Positions 1 to 6,813 of a DNA stretch of 23,049 bases are shown piece after piece. A program made the position numbers and the translations under genes. Source of the stretch: an uncultured Blautia sp. (GTDB lineage: Bacteria > Bacillota > Clostridia > Lachnospirales > Lachnospiraceae). Below the pieces are notes generated by a model that saw only the letters and a program-made list of their open reading frames with translations, had not been told where the DNA came from and ran no database searches. Where the stretch lies: the NCBI GenBank assembly GCA_938028845.1, contig CALIZJ010000132.1, positions 1 through 23,049 of the forward strand, written 5' to 3'. The number at the start of each line of letters is the position of its first letter. Positions within the stretch are counted from its first letter, which is position 1.

Positions 1-10
1 AGGAAGATGA

Positions 11-39
11 TTGAATGGCTTCATGGAGTATGTTAAAAT
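11..39 (+). promoter_or_regulatory. Sigma-A-type promoter with extended -10 (first transglutaminase-like gene)
   Basis: A -35-like TTGAAT at 11-16 lies 17 bases from a -10-like TAAAAT at 34-39. A TGn extension (31-33) sits just before the -10. The start codon is at 74, which leaves a short leader with a GGGGG ribosome site. Assigned by pattern only. Confidence 0.6.
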
Positions 40-73
40 AAAAAGGAATTTAGGAAGGAAAGAGGGGGAACAT

Positions 74-1030
74 ATGAAAAAAATCAAAGGCGCTTTTCTT
101 ACCCTTTGTGCTTTTCTGTTGATCGCGTTATGCGCTCCGGCGGCTGTTTCGGCTGACGCTGCGGAGATTGTAAAGACAACAGAGGACGAGGGCACAGAGA
201 CAGTAAAGAATGGTCTGAAAAAAGAAGGCGGCAAGTATTATTTTTATGAAAACGGAAAAAAGGTAAAACGTACCTGGAAGAAGATCAATGGAAAAAGATA
301 TTATTTTACTTCCAAATACTTTGCAGCTACAGGAAGCTTTAAAGTGAATGGAAAGCTGTATGTCTTTCTGGCAAATGGACAGCTTGCCACTCCATCTAAG
401 GCATCTATTGTAAACGTAGGCTCCAGTTCCTATTATGTAAGTAAAAGCGGTGTCGCCGCTACAGGATGGATTAAGATCGGTAACAAGCTGTACTATGCGG
501 GAACTTCCGGAAGACTTATGAAAAACCGTACTTACCAGGGGATTACTTTCACAAAGACGGGAGCAGCAAAAAATAATACGGCAGCTCAGCTTAAACTAAA
601 AACCATGAGCATCGTATCTTCCATCACCAAGTCTTCCATGTCCAAGTCGGAGAAGCTACGGGCGTGCTGGAACTATGTGGTTGGCGGAAACATCCGCTAC
701 AGCTCCTATTATCCCAATTTAAATAAGTCAGGATGGCAGAAAGAGACGGCCCTGCGCACTTTGACCACCAGAGGCGGGAACTGTTATGGATTTGCCTGTG
801 CCTTTGCAGCCCTTTCAAGCGAGGTGGGGTATAATCCTTATGTAATCTGCGGCCGTGTGGCTGGAAACCGTGACGGAGCAGCTGATGGGCTTACCAGACA
901 TTGCTGGGTAAAGATCGATAACCGTTATTACGATCCGGAAGCCCAGTACGCAGGCTGGTATACCGGTGTATATGGCAGCGGAAGTTATAATATCTATCAT
1001 ACGATTCAGAAGACAGTAAGATTTATCTGA
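74..1030 (+). CDS. Secreted transglutaminase-like cysteine enzyme with N-terminal wall-binding YG repeats
   Basis: The 318-residue protein starts at ATG 74, preceded by AGGGGG at a 5-base spacing; the reading frame is open further upstream but without a ribosome site. Residues 1-28 form a signal peptide (KK, hydrophobic core, AVSADA cleavage region). Residues 46-150 hold YG-type repeats such as GKYYFYENGKKV, GKRYYF, GKLYVF and GNKLYYAG, resembling choline- or glucan-binding wall repeats. Residues 190-300 form a transglutaminase-like papain-fold domain with a readable triad: Cys237 in GGNCYGFA, His276 in TRHCWVKI and Asp287 in YYDPEAQ. The expected role is a wall-bound cysteine peptidase or amide crosslinking enzyme; the substrate is unknown. 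Two paralogues follow on the same strand. Fold and location are fairly secure, the reaction is not. Confidence 0.85.
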   Translation: MKKIKGAFLTLCAFLLIALCAPAAVSADAAEIVKTTEDEGTETVKNGLKKEGGKYYFYENGKKVKRTWKKINGKRYYFTSKYFAATGSFKVNGKLYVFLANGQLATPSKASIVNVGSSSYYVSKSGVAATGWIKIGNKLYYAGTSGRLMKNRTYQGITFTKTGAAKNNTAAQLKLKTMSIVSSITKSSMSKSEKLRACWNYVVGGNIRYSSYYPNLNKSGWQKETALRTLTTRGGNCYGFACAFAALSSEVGYNPYVICGRVAGNRDGAADGLTRHCWVKIDNRYYDPEAQYAGWYTGVYGSGSYNIYHTIQKTVRFI

Positions 1031-1054
1031 AACTGCAAACAAAAAAATATATAT

Positions 1055-1106
1055 AAGGAAACAGATCAAGGGAACGGTTTGCAAAAAGCAGCCGTTTCCT
1101 TTTTTC
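1055..1106 (+). terminator. Rho-independent terminator after first transglutaminase-like gene
   Basis: GGAACGG (1071-1077) pairs with CCGTTTCC (1092-1099) with one bulged T, followed by a run of six T. An alternative 8-bp pairing joins AAGGAAAC (1055-1062) with GTTTCCTT (1094-1101). Either form would release the transcript in the T run. Confidence 0.7.
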
Positions 1107-1176
1107 TGTCTGTGAAAAAACTTGGTACTTCGCGGAAAAATAAAGGAAATCCGGAGGCTTCTGCCTATTGAAATCA

Positions 1177-1205
1177 TAGACTTTGCCAGGAGGCTGTGCT
1201 ATAAT
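1177..1205 (+). promoter_or_regulatory. Extended -10 promoter (second transglutaminase-like gene)
   Basis: A consensus TATAAT (1200-1205) is preceded by TGn (1197-1199). A weak -35-like TAGACT at 1177-1182 sits at 17-base spacing. The start codon is at 1242. The good extended -10 makes up for the poor -35. Confidence 0.6.
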
Positions 1206-1241
1206 AGAGTGGAAAAAGGAAAAGCCATAAGGAGGATGAAA

Positions 1242-2048
1242 ATGAAGAAGGAAGGGCTTTACAGAAAAGGACTTCTTCTTTTACTGACCTTCTGTCTCAC
1301 ATTTACCAGTGTGCCGGTAATGGCAGCGGAGGAACTTTCGGTGAATGTGACAGCTACCACTGCTGCGTCAGCAGTAAAGCAGGGCTGGGTAAAAGAAAAA
1401 GTAGGTTACTGCTATTACATTAAGGGTAAAAAGGTTTCAAACGACTGGAAGAAGATCGGCGGAAAAAGGTATTATTTTGGCGCTAACGGCGCAAGAAAAA
1501 CCGGCTGGTACACAATAGGAAACACATCCTATTACTTTAATTCCCAGGGTGTTTTGCAAAAGAGCAAAAAGATCGATGCAGCACTGGTGAAAACGATGGA
1601 CAAGATTCTTAAGAGCGGAAAGATCACAGAAAGTACAGCAGACAGTACCGCGCTTAAAAAATTGTTTACCTATTGTACCAAGAAGTTTAAATACCAGCGT
1701 GTAATGGGCTTTAAGCCTACCAGCGGATGGGAATACACCTATGCCAAGCAAATGCTGACTACAAAAAGAGGAAGCTGCTATCACGACGCAGCGGCATTTG
1801 CCTTTTTAGCAAAGCGGGCAACCGGACTTCCAGTGCGTATCTGCATTGGCACCAGCAACGCCTTTAACCAGAAAAACTGGCAAGCCCATGGATGGGTGGA
1901 AATCAAGATCGGTAATACATGGTATACTTATGACACCAATGCAAACAGATATTCTTCCCTGAGAAAAGGAAAATGGTACCAGCAGAAACGCTCAGCCATG
2001 GAAGGGAAAGTTTATAAGACCCAGAAGACATTTAACGTACTGCTGTAA
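1242..2048 (+). CDS. Secreted transglutaminase-like cysteine enzyme with wall-binding repeats, second copy
   Basis: The start is ATG 1242, six bases after AAGGAGG (1229-1235). An in-frame ATG at 1236 abuts the ribosome site and is less likely. The 268-residue protein has a signal peptide (residues 1-29, ending VMAAEE). YG-like wall-binding repeats span about 47-107, including KKIGGKRYYFGANG and GNTSYYFNSQG. A transglutaminase-like domain covers about 112-240. The triad reads as Cys179 in KRGSCYHDAAAF, His216 in QAHGWVEI and Asp231 in YTYDTNAN. It shares the layout of the gene upstream, so the two look like an old tandem duplication. Own promoter and terminator indicate a separate transcript. 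The substrate is unknown; wall crosslinking or peptide hydrolysis are the main options. Confidence 0.85.
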   Translation: MKKEGLYRKGLLLLLTFCLTFTSVPVMAAEELSVNVTATTAASAVKQGWVKEKVGYCYYIKGKKVSNDWKKIGGKRYYFGANGARKTGWYTIGNTSYYFNSQGVLQKSKKIDAALVKTMDKILKSGKITESTADSTALKKLFTYCTKKFKYQRVMGFKPTSGWEYTYAKQMLTTKRGSCYHDAAAFAFLAKRATGLPVRICIGTSNAFNQKNWQAHGWVEIKIGNTWYTYDTNANRYSSLRKGKWYQQKRSAMEGKVYKTQKTFNVLL

Positions 2049-2082
2049 TATAACTTGGAAGAAAAAATAAAATCTGGTGCAG

Positions 2083-2124
2083 AATAAAGGTTTGTCATTC
2101 TTTTATGGCAAACCTTTATTTTTG
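2083..2124 (+). terminator. Strong rho-independent terminator
   Basis: A perfect 12-bp stem joins 2083-2094 (AATAAAGGTTTG) and 2109-2120 across a 14-base loop. A T-rich tail follows directly. It ends the transcript of the second transglutaminase-like gene. Confidence 0.85.
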
Positions 2125-2129
2125 GAGAG

Positions 2130-2150
2130 ACAGGGAGAGATTGTCCCTGT
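2130..2150 (+). other. Small hairpin in the leader of the third repeat protein
   Basis: ACAGGGA (2130-2136) pairs with TCCCTGT (2144-2150), 7 bp with a 7-base loop, about 30 bases before the start codon at 2180. No T run follows, so it is not a terminator. It could be a small mRNA 5' structure. I find no convincing promoter between the terminator at 2083-2124 and this gene. Confidence 0.35.
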
Positions 2151-2179
2151 TCTTAATAAAAAAGAGGAGGAAAATAAAA

Positions 2180-2800
2180 ATGTGTAAGAAGTGGAAAAAG
2201 TTTTTGGCAGTGGCCCTTTGCGCCTTTTGCCTGCAGGCTCCGGTTTCTACGGTGACAGAGCCTGTTGCTGTTATGGCGGAGACAGTGAAATCCGGCCTGA
2301 AAAAGGAAAATGGAAAAATTTATTTTTATGAAAAGGGACAGAAGGTAAGAAATACCTGGAAAACCGTACGTGAAATAAAGAAAGGAAAATCTGTTGTCAG
2401 CAGATATTATTTCGGAGCTAACGGAGCAGCCTATGCAGGAAGAAAGGTTTACGGCGTAAACGTGCCGGCTGTGAAAAATATCAACGGCAAGTATTATGGA
2501 TTTGGAACAGAAGGACGTATGCTTAGGGGGATTTATGTGGTAAACGGAAAATTCTACGTATTTGACTCTAAAACAGGGGTGGTAAATCAGACGAAGAGCG
2601 CCCGCCTGCGTTCTGCTTCCGCTTACGAAAAGGATGCAGCTCAGCTTAGAAGTCTTCTTGGAAAACCGAAAAAGACAAAGGTCATGGATAGCTGCTATGG
2701 AGACGGCAAGGATCTGATCCTGAATTATTCTACCTTTTATGTAAATCTTTTTAGAAATCAACAGGGAAAGGAAATCGTTCTTGGTGTGTCTGGAATTTAA
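2180..2800 (+). CDS. Secreted wall-binding YG-repeat protein lacking the transglutaminase core
   Basis: The start is ATG 2180, nine bases after GAGGAGG. The 206-residue protein has a signal peptide (about 1-33, ending VMAETV) and repeats resembling those of its two upstream neighbours. These include GKIYFYEKGQKV, SRYYFGANG, GKYYGFGTEG and GKFYVFDSKTG. A short lysine-rich insert (residues 64-74) interrupts the second repeat. There is no Cys/His/Asp transglutaminase triad. The last ~55 residues (from about 150) form a different small domain with AQLRSLLGKP, SCYGDGKDL, FYVNLF and GKEIVLGV, which looks like alternating beta strands. I do not recognise it. The next gene starts 25 bases downstream with no terminator between, so it is probably co-transcribed with the acylation genes. 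Confidence 0.75.
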   Translation: MCKKWKKFLAVALCAFCLQAPVSTVTEPVAVMAETVKSGLKKENGKIYFYEKGQKVRNTWKTVREIKKGKSVVSRYYFGANGAAYAGRKVYGVNVPAVKNINGKYYGFGTEGRMLRGIYVVNGKFYVFDSKTGVVNQTKSARLRSASAYEKDAAQLRSLLGKPKKTKVMDSCYGDGKDLILNYSTFYVNLFRNQQGKEIVLGVSGI

Positions 2801-2809
2801 GCATATAAG
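2781..2809 (+). promoter_or_regulatory. Possible internal promoter before the O-acyltransferase gene
   Basis: TTGGTG (2781-2786) and TATAAG (2804-2809) are 17 bases apart, straddling the stop codon of the preceding gene. A transcript from here would have a leader of only about 10 bases and no ribosome site. Weak -35; treat as a candidate. Confidence 0.3.
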
Positions 2810-2825
2810 AATGTAGACAGTTGTT

Positions 2826-4220
2826 ATGGTTTTCAGTTCAATGGTTTTTTTATGCATTTTTCTGCCTGTGGTTTTCGGACTGCATCTGGTGCTTCCGGGA
2901 ATCCGGGCAAAAAATGCGATGCTTCTTATAGCAAGCCTGTTGTTTTACGGGTATGGAGAACCGGTCTACCTGCTTATGCTGGTGGCATCATCCTTTTTTA
3001 ATTATCTGTGTGCCGTTCTTATTGGGAAATATCCCCAGAAGAAAAAAATGATACTGGCAGCGGCGGTGATTTTAAATCTTGCCATTTTGGTGATCTTTAA
3101 ATATACGGGCTTTTTGGTGGAGTCCTTTAATGGGATCACCGGACTTTCCGTGCCGGTACCGCAGATCAGGATGCCTATCGGAATCTCCTTTTTTACTTTC
3201 CAGGCAATGTCTTATGTGATCGACGTATACAGAGATGTGACGGAATCCCAGAGAAATTATGGAAAGGTGCTTTTGTATATCTCCTTTTTTCCCCAGCTTA
3301 TCGCGGGGCCTATTGTAAAATATCACGATATTGCAGAGGAGATTGATAAACGTACCCAGACTTTGGATGGGATCAGCAGAGGAATCCGGCGTTTTATTGC
3401 CGGGCTTGGAAAAAAGGTGCTCATCGCCAATACCATGGGCGCTGTTGCAGATACGCTCTTCGGGGCGGCTATAGGAGAGATCAACATAGCCGGGGCATGG
3501 ATCGGAGCTGTATCCTATATGCTTCAGATTTATTTTGATTTCAGCGGCTACAGTGATATGGCCATCGGCCTTGGATGGATGTTTGGTTTCCATTTTAAAG
3601 AAAACTTTAATTATCCCTATATTTCAGGGAGTATCCGGGAATTTTGGCGGAGATGGCATATTTCCCTTTCCGGGTGGTTTCAGGAATATCTTTACATACC
3701 TTTAGGGGGAAACAGAAAAGGAAAGAGAAGAACCGTTATCAATAAGATGATCGTATTTCTCTGTACCGGAATCTGGCACGGGGCGGCGGTGAATTTCCTG
3801 TTTTGGGGAATTTATCATGGATTCTTCCTTATGCTGGAGGAATATCTTCCCTGGATCCGAAGCAAGGGCGGCAGGATAAAAAGCTTTTTCCAGCATTTTT
3901 ACGCGCTGCTTGTGGTATGTGTGGGATTTGTCTTTTTCCGGGCGGACACTATGGCCCAGGGAGTATTCTGGGTAAAAGAAATGTTCACCGGATTTCACTG
4001 GGACAATGGGGCTATGAGCCTGGCCCTCTCACAGCTCACACCGGTTTATCTTCTCACCCTTTTAGGCGCTGTTGCGGCATCTTTTCCTATTGTGGAAAAG
4101 CTTCGGGGAAAGAAAGGATATGAGCCTTTAACTTATGTATGCAGCCTTGTAGGGTTGGTAGTCTGCGTGCTGAGCCTTGCCAGCGGGACGTATAATCCGT
4201 TTATTTATTTCAGGTTTTAA
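2826..4220 (+). CDS. Membrane-bound O-acyltransferase (MBOAT, AlgI/DltB-like)
   Basis: This 464-residue polytopic membrane protein has the family's typical opening (MVFSSMVFLCIFLP). It carries the signature region FWRRWHISLSGWFQEYLY with IPLGGNR (residues 273-296). The invariant histidine is His318 in GIWHG, and a second is His331 in GIYHG. The usual C-terminus PFIYFRF is present. The family moves acyl groups, usually acetyl, across the membrane onto extracellular polymers such as alginate, peptidoglycan-linked glycans or teichoic acids. The start at 2826 is chosen by homology to family N-termini, because no clear ribosome site precedes it; ATG 2841 is an alternative. The downstream DHHW gene is the usual partner for the final transfer. 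No D-alanine activation genes (dltA/dltC) are nearby, which favours acetylation over D-alanylation. Confidence 0.92.
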   Translation: MVFSSMVFLCIFLPVVFGLHLVLPGIRAKNAMLLIASLLFYGYGEPVYLLMLVASSFFNYLCAVLIGKYPQKKKMILAAAVILNLAILVIFKYTGFLVESFNGITGLSVPVPQIRMPIGISFFTFQAMSYVIDVYRDVTESQRNYGKVLLYISFFPQLIAGPIVKYHDIAEEIDKRTQTLDGISRGIRRFIAGLGKKVLIANTMGAVADTLFGAAIGEINIAGAWIGAVSYMLQIYFDFSGYSDMAIGLGWMFGFHFKENFNYPYISGSIREFWRRWHISLSGWFQEYLYIPLGGNRKGKRRTVINKMIVFLCTGIWHGAAVNFLFWGIYHGFFLMLEEYLPWIRSKGGRIKSFFQHFYALLVVCVGFVFFRADTMAQGVFWVKEMFTGFHWDNGAMSLALSQLTPVYLLTLLGAVAASFPIVEKLRGKKGYEPLTYVCSLVGLVVCVLSLASGTYNPFIYFRF

Positions 4221-4234
4221 AGGGAGGGGAATAT

Positions 4235-5647
4235 ATGAAGAAGTGGAAAATACTGTACAGTATTTTGTTTTTTGCAGTATGCCTGATCCCCTCTCTGGGA
4301 ATGTTGGCGGCAAAGACGGAGACTTCCTCGGAGAACAGGGAGCTTTCCAAATTTCCGTCCTTTGTGACAGAGGAAGGACTTAATGTGGAATGGCTGCCCC
4401 AGGCAGGAGATTATTTCCAGGATCATTTTGCTTTTCGCAATGAGCTTGTGACAGCAAACGCGCTCCTAAATGGAAAACTTTTAGGAACATCTACGGCACA
4501 GGGCGTGATCCAGGGAACGGACGGCTGGCTTTATTACAAAGATTCCTTAAATGATTACCTTGGGGTGGATCTCTTGTCCGACAGGAGCCTTTATAATATT
4601 GCCCATACCCTCTCCATGATGCAGGAAAATCTTCAGGCAAGAGGCGTGGATTTTCTGTTTACTGTAGCTCCCAATAAAAATTCACTTTATCCGGAGCGCA
4701 TGCCTTATTATAACAGTCTAAAAGTTACAGAAAATAATAATCTGGCAAGACTGGTTCCTTACCTTGAAAAGGAAGGAGTTGCCTATGCGAATCTTTATCA
4801 GGCATTTCAGGAAGAGGATGAAGTTTTATATCACAAGAGAGACTCCCACTGGAACAATAAAGGAGCAGCTTTCGCCGCAGATATTCTTATGAGCGCCCTG
4901 GGAAAAGAACACGATTCTTATGAAGATGTTAAATATCAGGTGCGGGAAGATTATGTGGGCGATCTGGATGAAATGCTGTATCCTCTGGCGACTACACCGG
5001 AGGAGGAGATCTATTATGACAAGACCCTTACCTACGCTGTGGTCGGAGAGATTGAGAGCAATTTTGATCCAAGGATCACCACGGTTAATCCGGTTAAAGA
5101 CGGAAGTCTTGTAATGTACCGGGATTCTTTCGGAAACGCACTGGTACCTTTTTTTGCAGATGCATATGCCAATGCATATTTTTCCAGAGGGGTTCCCTAT
5201 CAGTTAAGCGATGTGGATACAAACCAGGCAGATACGGTGATCGTAGAGCGGGCAGAGCGCTTTCTGCCGGACATGGCACAGTCCCCTCCTGTTCTTTACG
5301 GAACCAGCGTAAAGCTGGAAGAGGAGCCGGAAGTTTTGGCCAAGGATGGCGCGTCGGATGTACAGCTTTTAAGGCAGGGAGAACAGGTTTCGATTACCGG
5401 ACGTGTGGATCACGCTTACCTGGATACAGAATCACGCATTTATCTGCGGATAAATGGGGCAGCCGTTTACGAGGCGTTTCCAATGGATCTGGCGGTAGGA
5501 GATGAGACAGATGACGGCGGTTTTTGTTTATATTTGCCCAAGCAGGCTGTGCTTTCTGATGGAAACAGCCTGGAGGTCCTTGTAGAAAAGGACGGCGGCT
5601 TAAATATAGTATATCAAAGGGAATTAAAGGAGGAAACAGATCAATGA
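4235..5647 (+). CDS. DHHW/AlgX-AlgJ-like SGNH-fold O-acetyl transfer protein
   Basis: The ATG at 4235 follows GGGAGGGG. The 470-residue protein has an N-terminal signal anchor (residues 5-26) followed by the ENREL motif common in this family. Segment 87-101 contains GTDGWLYYKD. The DxHW motif is DSHW (203-206), in RDSHWNNKGAAF, and the probable nucleophile is Ser298 in YRDSFGN. These match the catalytic Asp/His and Ser of AlgX/AlgJ-type acetyltransferases, which take acetyl groups delivered by the MBOAT and place them on an exported glycan. From about residue 373 there is an extra beta-rich C-terminal region that could be a carbohydrate-binding or Ig-like domain. The gene lies 14 bases after the MBOAT gene. 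Its stop overlaps the next start (ATGA at 5644-5647), so the genes are one operon. The target polymer is unknown. Confidence 0.88.
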   Translation: MKKWKILYSILFFAVCLIPSLGMLAAKTETSSENRELSKFPSFVTEEGLNVEWLPQAGDYFQDHFAFRNELVTANALLNGKLLGTSTAQGVIQGTDGWLYYKDSLNDYLGVDLLSDRSLYNIAHTLSMMQENLQARGVDFLFTVAPNKNSLYPERMPYYNSLKVTENNNLARLVPYLEKEGVAYANLYQAFQEEDEVLYHKRDSHWNNKGAAFAADILMSALGKEHDSYEDVKYQVREDYVGDLDEMLYPLATTPEEEIYYDKTLTYAVVGEIESNFDPRITTVNPVKDGSLVMYRDSFGNALVPFFADAYANAYFSRGVPYQLSDVDTNQADTVIVERAERFLPDMAQSPPVLYGTSVKLEEEPEVLAKDGASDVQLLRQGEQVSITGRVDHAYLDTESRIYLRINGAAVYEAFPMDLAVGDETDDGGFCLYLPKQAVLSDGNSLEVLVEKDGGLNIVYQRELKEETDQ

Positions 5648-6642
5648 AAAGTAAAGTTGTAAAAACACTTTTAAGTGTGTCTGTAGCAGCATCTATGGCG
5701 CTGACGGTTCCGTCAGCAGCTTGGGCTTCCCAGGCGGATGCAGAAACAGCCAGCGAGGAGACGGCAGAAGAGGAGCCCCAGGATATTGCAGTTGCTCTTG
5801 AAGAGGGGAATCTTACCATTACCAACCAGACAACCCGTACCTTCACAGAAGCGCAGCTTAAGGAAGAAGCTGCACAGGAGACGGATGCTTCCAAAGAAGC
5901 TGCCCAGGATACTGCGGAAACGGCTGATGCAGAGGAAACAGAAGCAGTGCAGGAGGCGGACAATGCAGAAGCGGCAGAAGATGCTGCTGCCGGGACAAAG
6001 GAGGAACCTTCTGTAAGCCTTGTGATCACAGAAGAAAATGGTGACATACACACATTCAGCCAGGTGAATGTGGAAACCTGGACAGATCCGGTTCTTTTTG
6101 ATGAATATGGATTCCTTTATATCCGGTACAACGATGCTGACGGAAGCACGAAGGAAGTGGCGGAGACAGCCGAGGAAAAGGAGTTTGAAGGGGCAGTTAC
6201 CATGTATGCTTCCTCAAATGTACATATTCGCGAGAAAGCAGACCAGGAATCGGAATCCTTAAAGGTTCTTCAGCTTGGGGATGAGGTTACAGGCACTGGC
6301 GCAGTTCCCGGCTGGATCAAGGTAGAGAGCGGGGATGTGACAGGTTATGTTTATCACAGCTATGTTACTGAGAACAAAGAAAGCGTAGACGCACTGGTTC
6401 AGGCAAAGAAGGAAGCGGAAGAAGCAGCAGCGGCTCAGGCGGCAGCAGAAGCAGCGGCGGCAGCCCAGGCAGCGGCAGATGCGGCAGCAGCTCAGGCAGC
6501 GGCAGACGCAGCGGCGCAGCAGCCACAGGAATCAGAAGTTTACGAAGTAAGCCGGCAGAAGTTTGATGACTGCGATGGCAGCGGACATGGTTATTATGAA
6601 ATTACCTATTCTGACGGCAGCGTAGCCTATGAGGAATATTAA
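5644..6642 (+). CDS. Secreted SH3-domain protein with alanine-rich linker
   Basis: The ATG overlaps the previous stop (ATGA); AAAGGAGG lies at 5626-5633 inside the upstream gene, which points to translational coupling. The 332-residue protein has a signal peptide (1-29, ending AWASQA). An acidic, low-complexity Glu/Ala/Thr region covers about 30-122. A bacterial SH3 domain spans 184-242, with SNVHIREKAD, GDEVTGTG, GWIKVES and GYVYHSYV. An Ala/Gln-rich segment covers about 253-293. A compact C-terminal module contains FDDCDGSGHGYYEITYSDG (308-326). SH3_3 domains bind wall peptides, so this is probably a wall-associated accessory to the O-acylation pair. It shows no catalytic motif. Confidence 0.85.
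   Translation: MKSKVVKTLLSVSVAASMALTVPSAAWASQADAETASEETAEEEPQDIAVALEEGNLTITNQTTRTFTEAQLKEEAAQETDASKEAAQDTAETADAEETEAVQEADNAEAAEDAAAGTKEEPSVSLVITEENGDIHTFSQVNVETWTDPVLFDEYGFLYIRYNDADGSTKEVAETAEEKEFEGAVTMYASSNVHIREKADQESESLKVLQLGDEVTGTGAVPGWIKVESGDVTGYVYHSYVTENKESVDALVQAKKEAEEAAAAQAAAEAAAAAQAAADAAAAQAAADAAAQQPQESEVYEVSRQKFDDCDGSGHGYYEITYSDGSVAYEEY
6424..6519 (+). repeat. In-frame alanine/glutamine-rich repeat
   Basis: GCAG/GCGGCAG-rich degenerate repeat within the SH3 protein gene. A 14-base element (CAGGCAGCGGCAGA) occurs at 6466-6479 and again at 6493-6506, a period of 27 bases or 9 codons. It encodes alternating AQAAADAAA units, likely a flexible or helical spacer. Such tracts tend to vary in length between strains. 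Confidence 0.65.
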
Positions 6643-6651
6643 AAAATGACA

Positions 6652-6737
6652 GGACAGCCATAAGCGGCTGTTAGTCCATAACTTTTTGTGTTTAGGCTGC
6701 AGGGGGAGGAATCGTATCCTTGCTGATGCAGCCTAAA
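6652..6737. other. Two inverted repeats between convergent genes
   Basis: ACAGCC (6654-6659) pairs with GGCTGT (6666-6671). Then TTTAGGCTGCA (6691-6701) pairs perfectly with 6727-6737 across a 25-base interval, which itself contains AGGA/TCCT. Neither hairpin is followed by a T run, so they are not simple terminators. They lie between the SH3 gene and the terminator at 6751. Confidence 0.6.
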
Positions 6738-6746
6738 TACCGGCAG

Positions 6747-6788
6747 AAAAAAGAAGCCCTGCAGCCGTTTTAGCAGAGCTTCTTTTTT
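6747..6788. terminator. Bidirectional terminator between SH3 gene and aldehyde dehydrogenase gene
   Basis: AAGAAGC (6751-6757) pairs with GCTTCTT (6778-6784), continued by CTGC/GCAG after one mismatch. It is flanked by an A run on the left and a T run on the right. It can therefore end transcripts from both sides. Confidence 0.8.
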
Positions 6789-6813
6789 CGTGGGCTGATT
6801 TAGCACCGGATCT

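Noticed and set aside
815..1177. Open frame on the minus strand across the end of the first transglutaminase-like gene and the terminator
   Set aside because: It runs antisense to a well-supported gene and through a terminator hairpin, with no family motif.
3803..4123. Plus-strand open frame in another phase inside the O-acyltransferase gene
   Set aside because: The main frame is intact through the whole family length, so this is a shadow and not a frameshifted piece.
5394..6053. Long minus-strand frame rich in Ser/Ala opposite the SH3 protein gene
   Set aside because: It is the mirror of a GCA/GCG/GAA-rich coding region; composition alone explains its openness.
6424..6519. Possible CRISPR or tandem repeat array
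   Set aside because: The repeats are in frame, degenerate and unspaced, and encode an Ala-rich spacer; there are no unique spacers.
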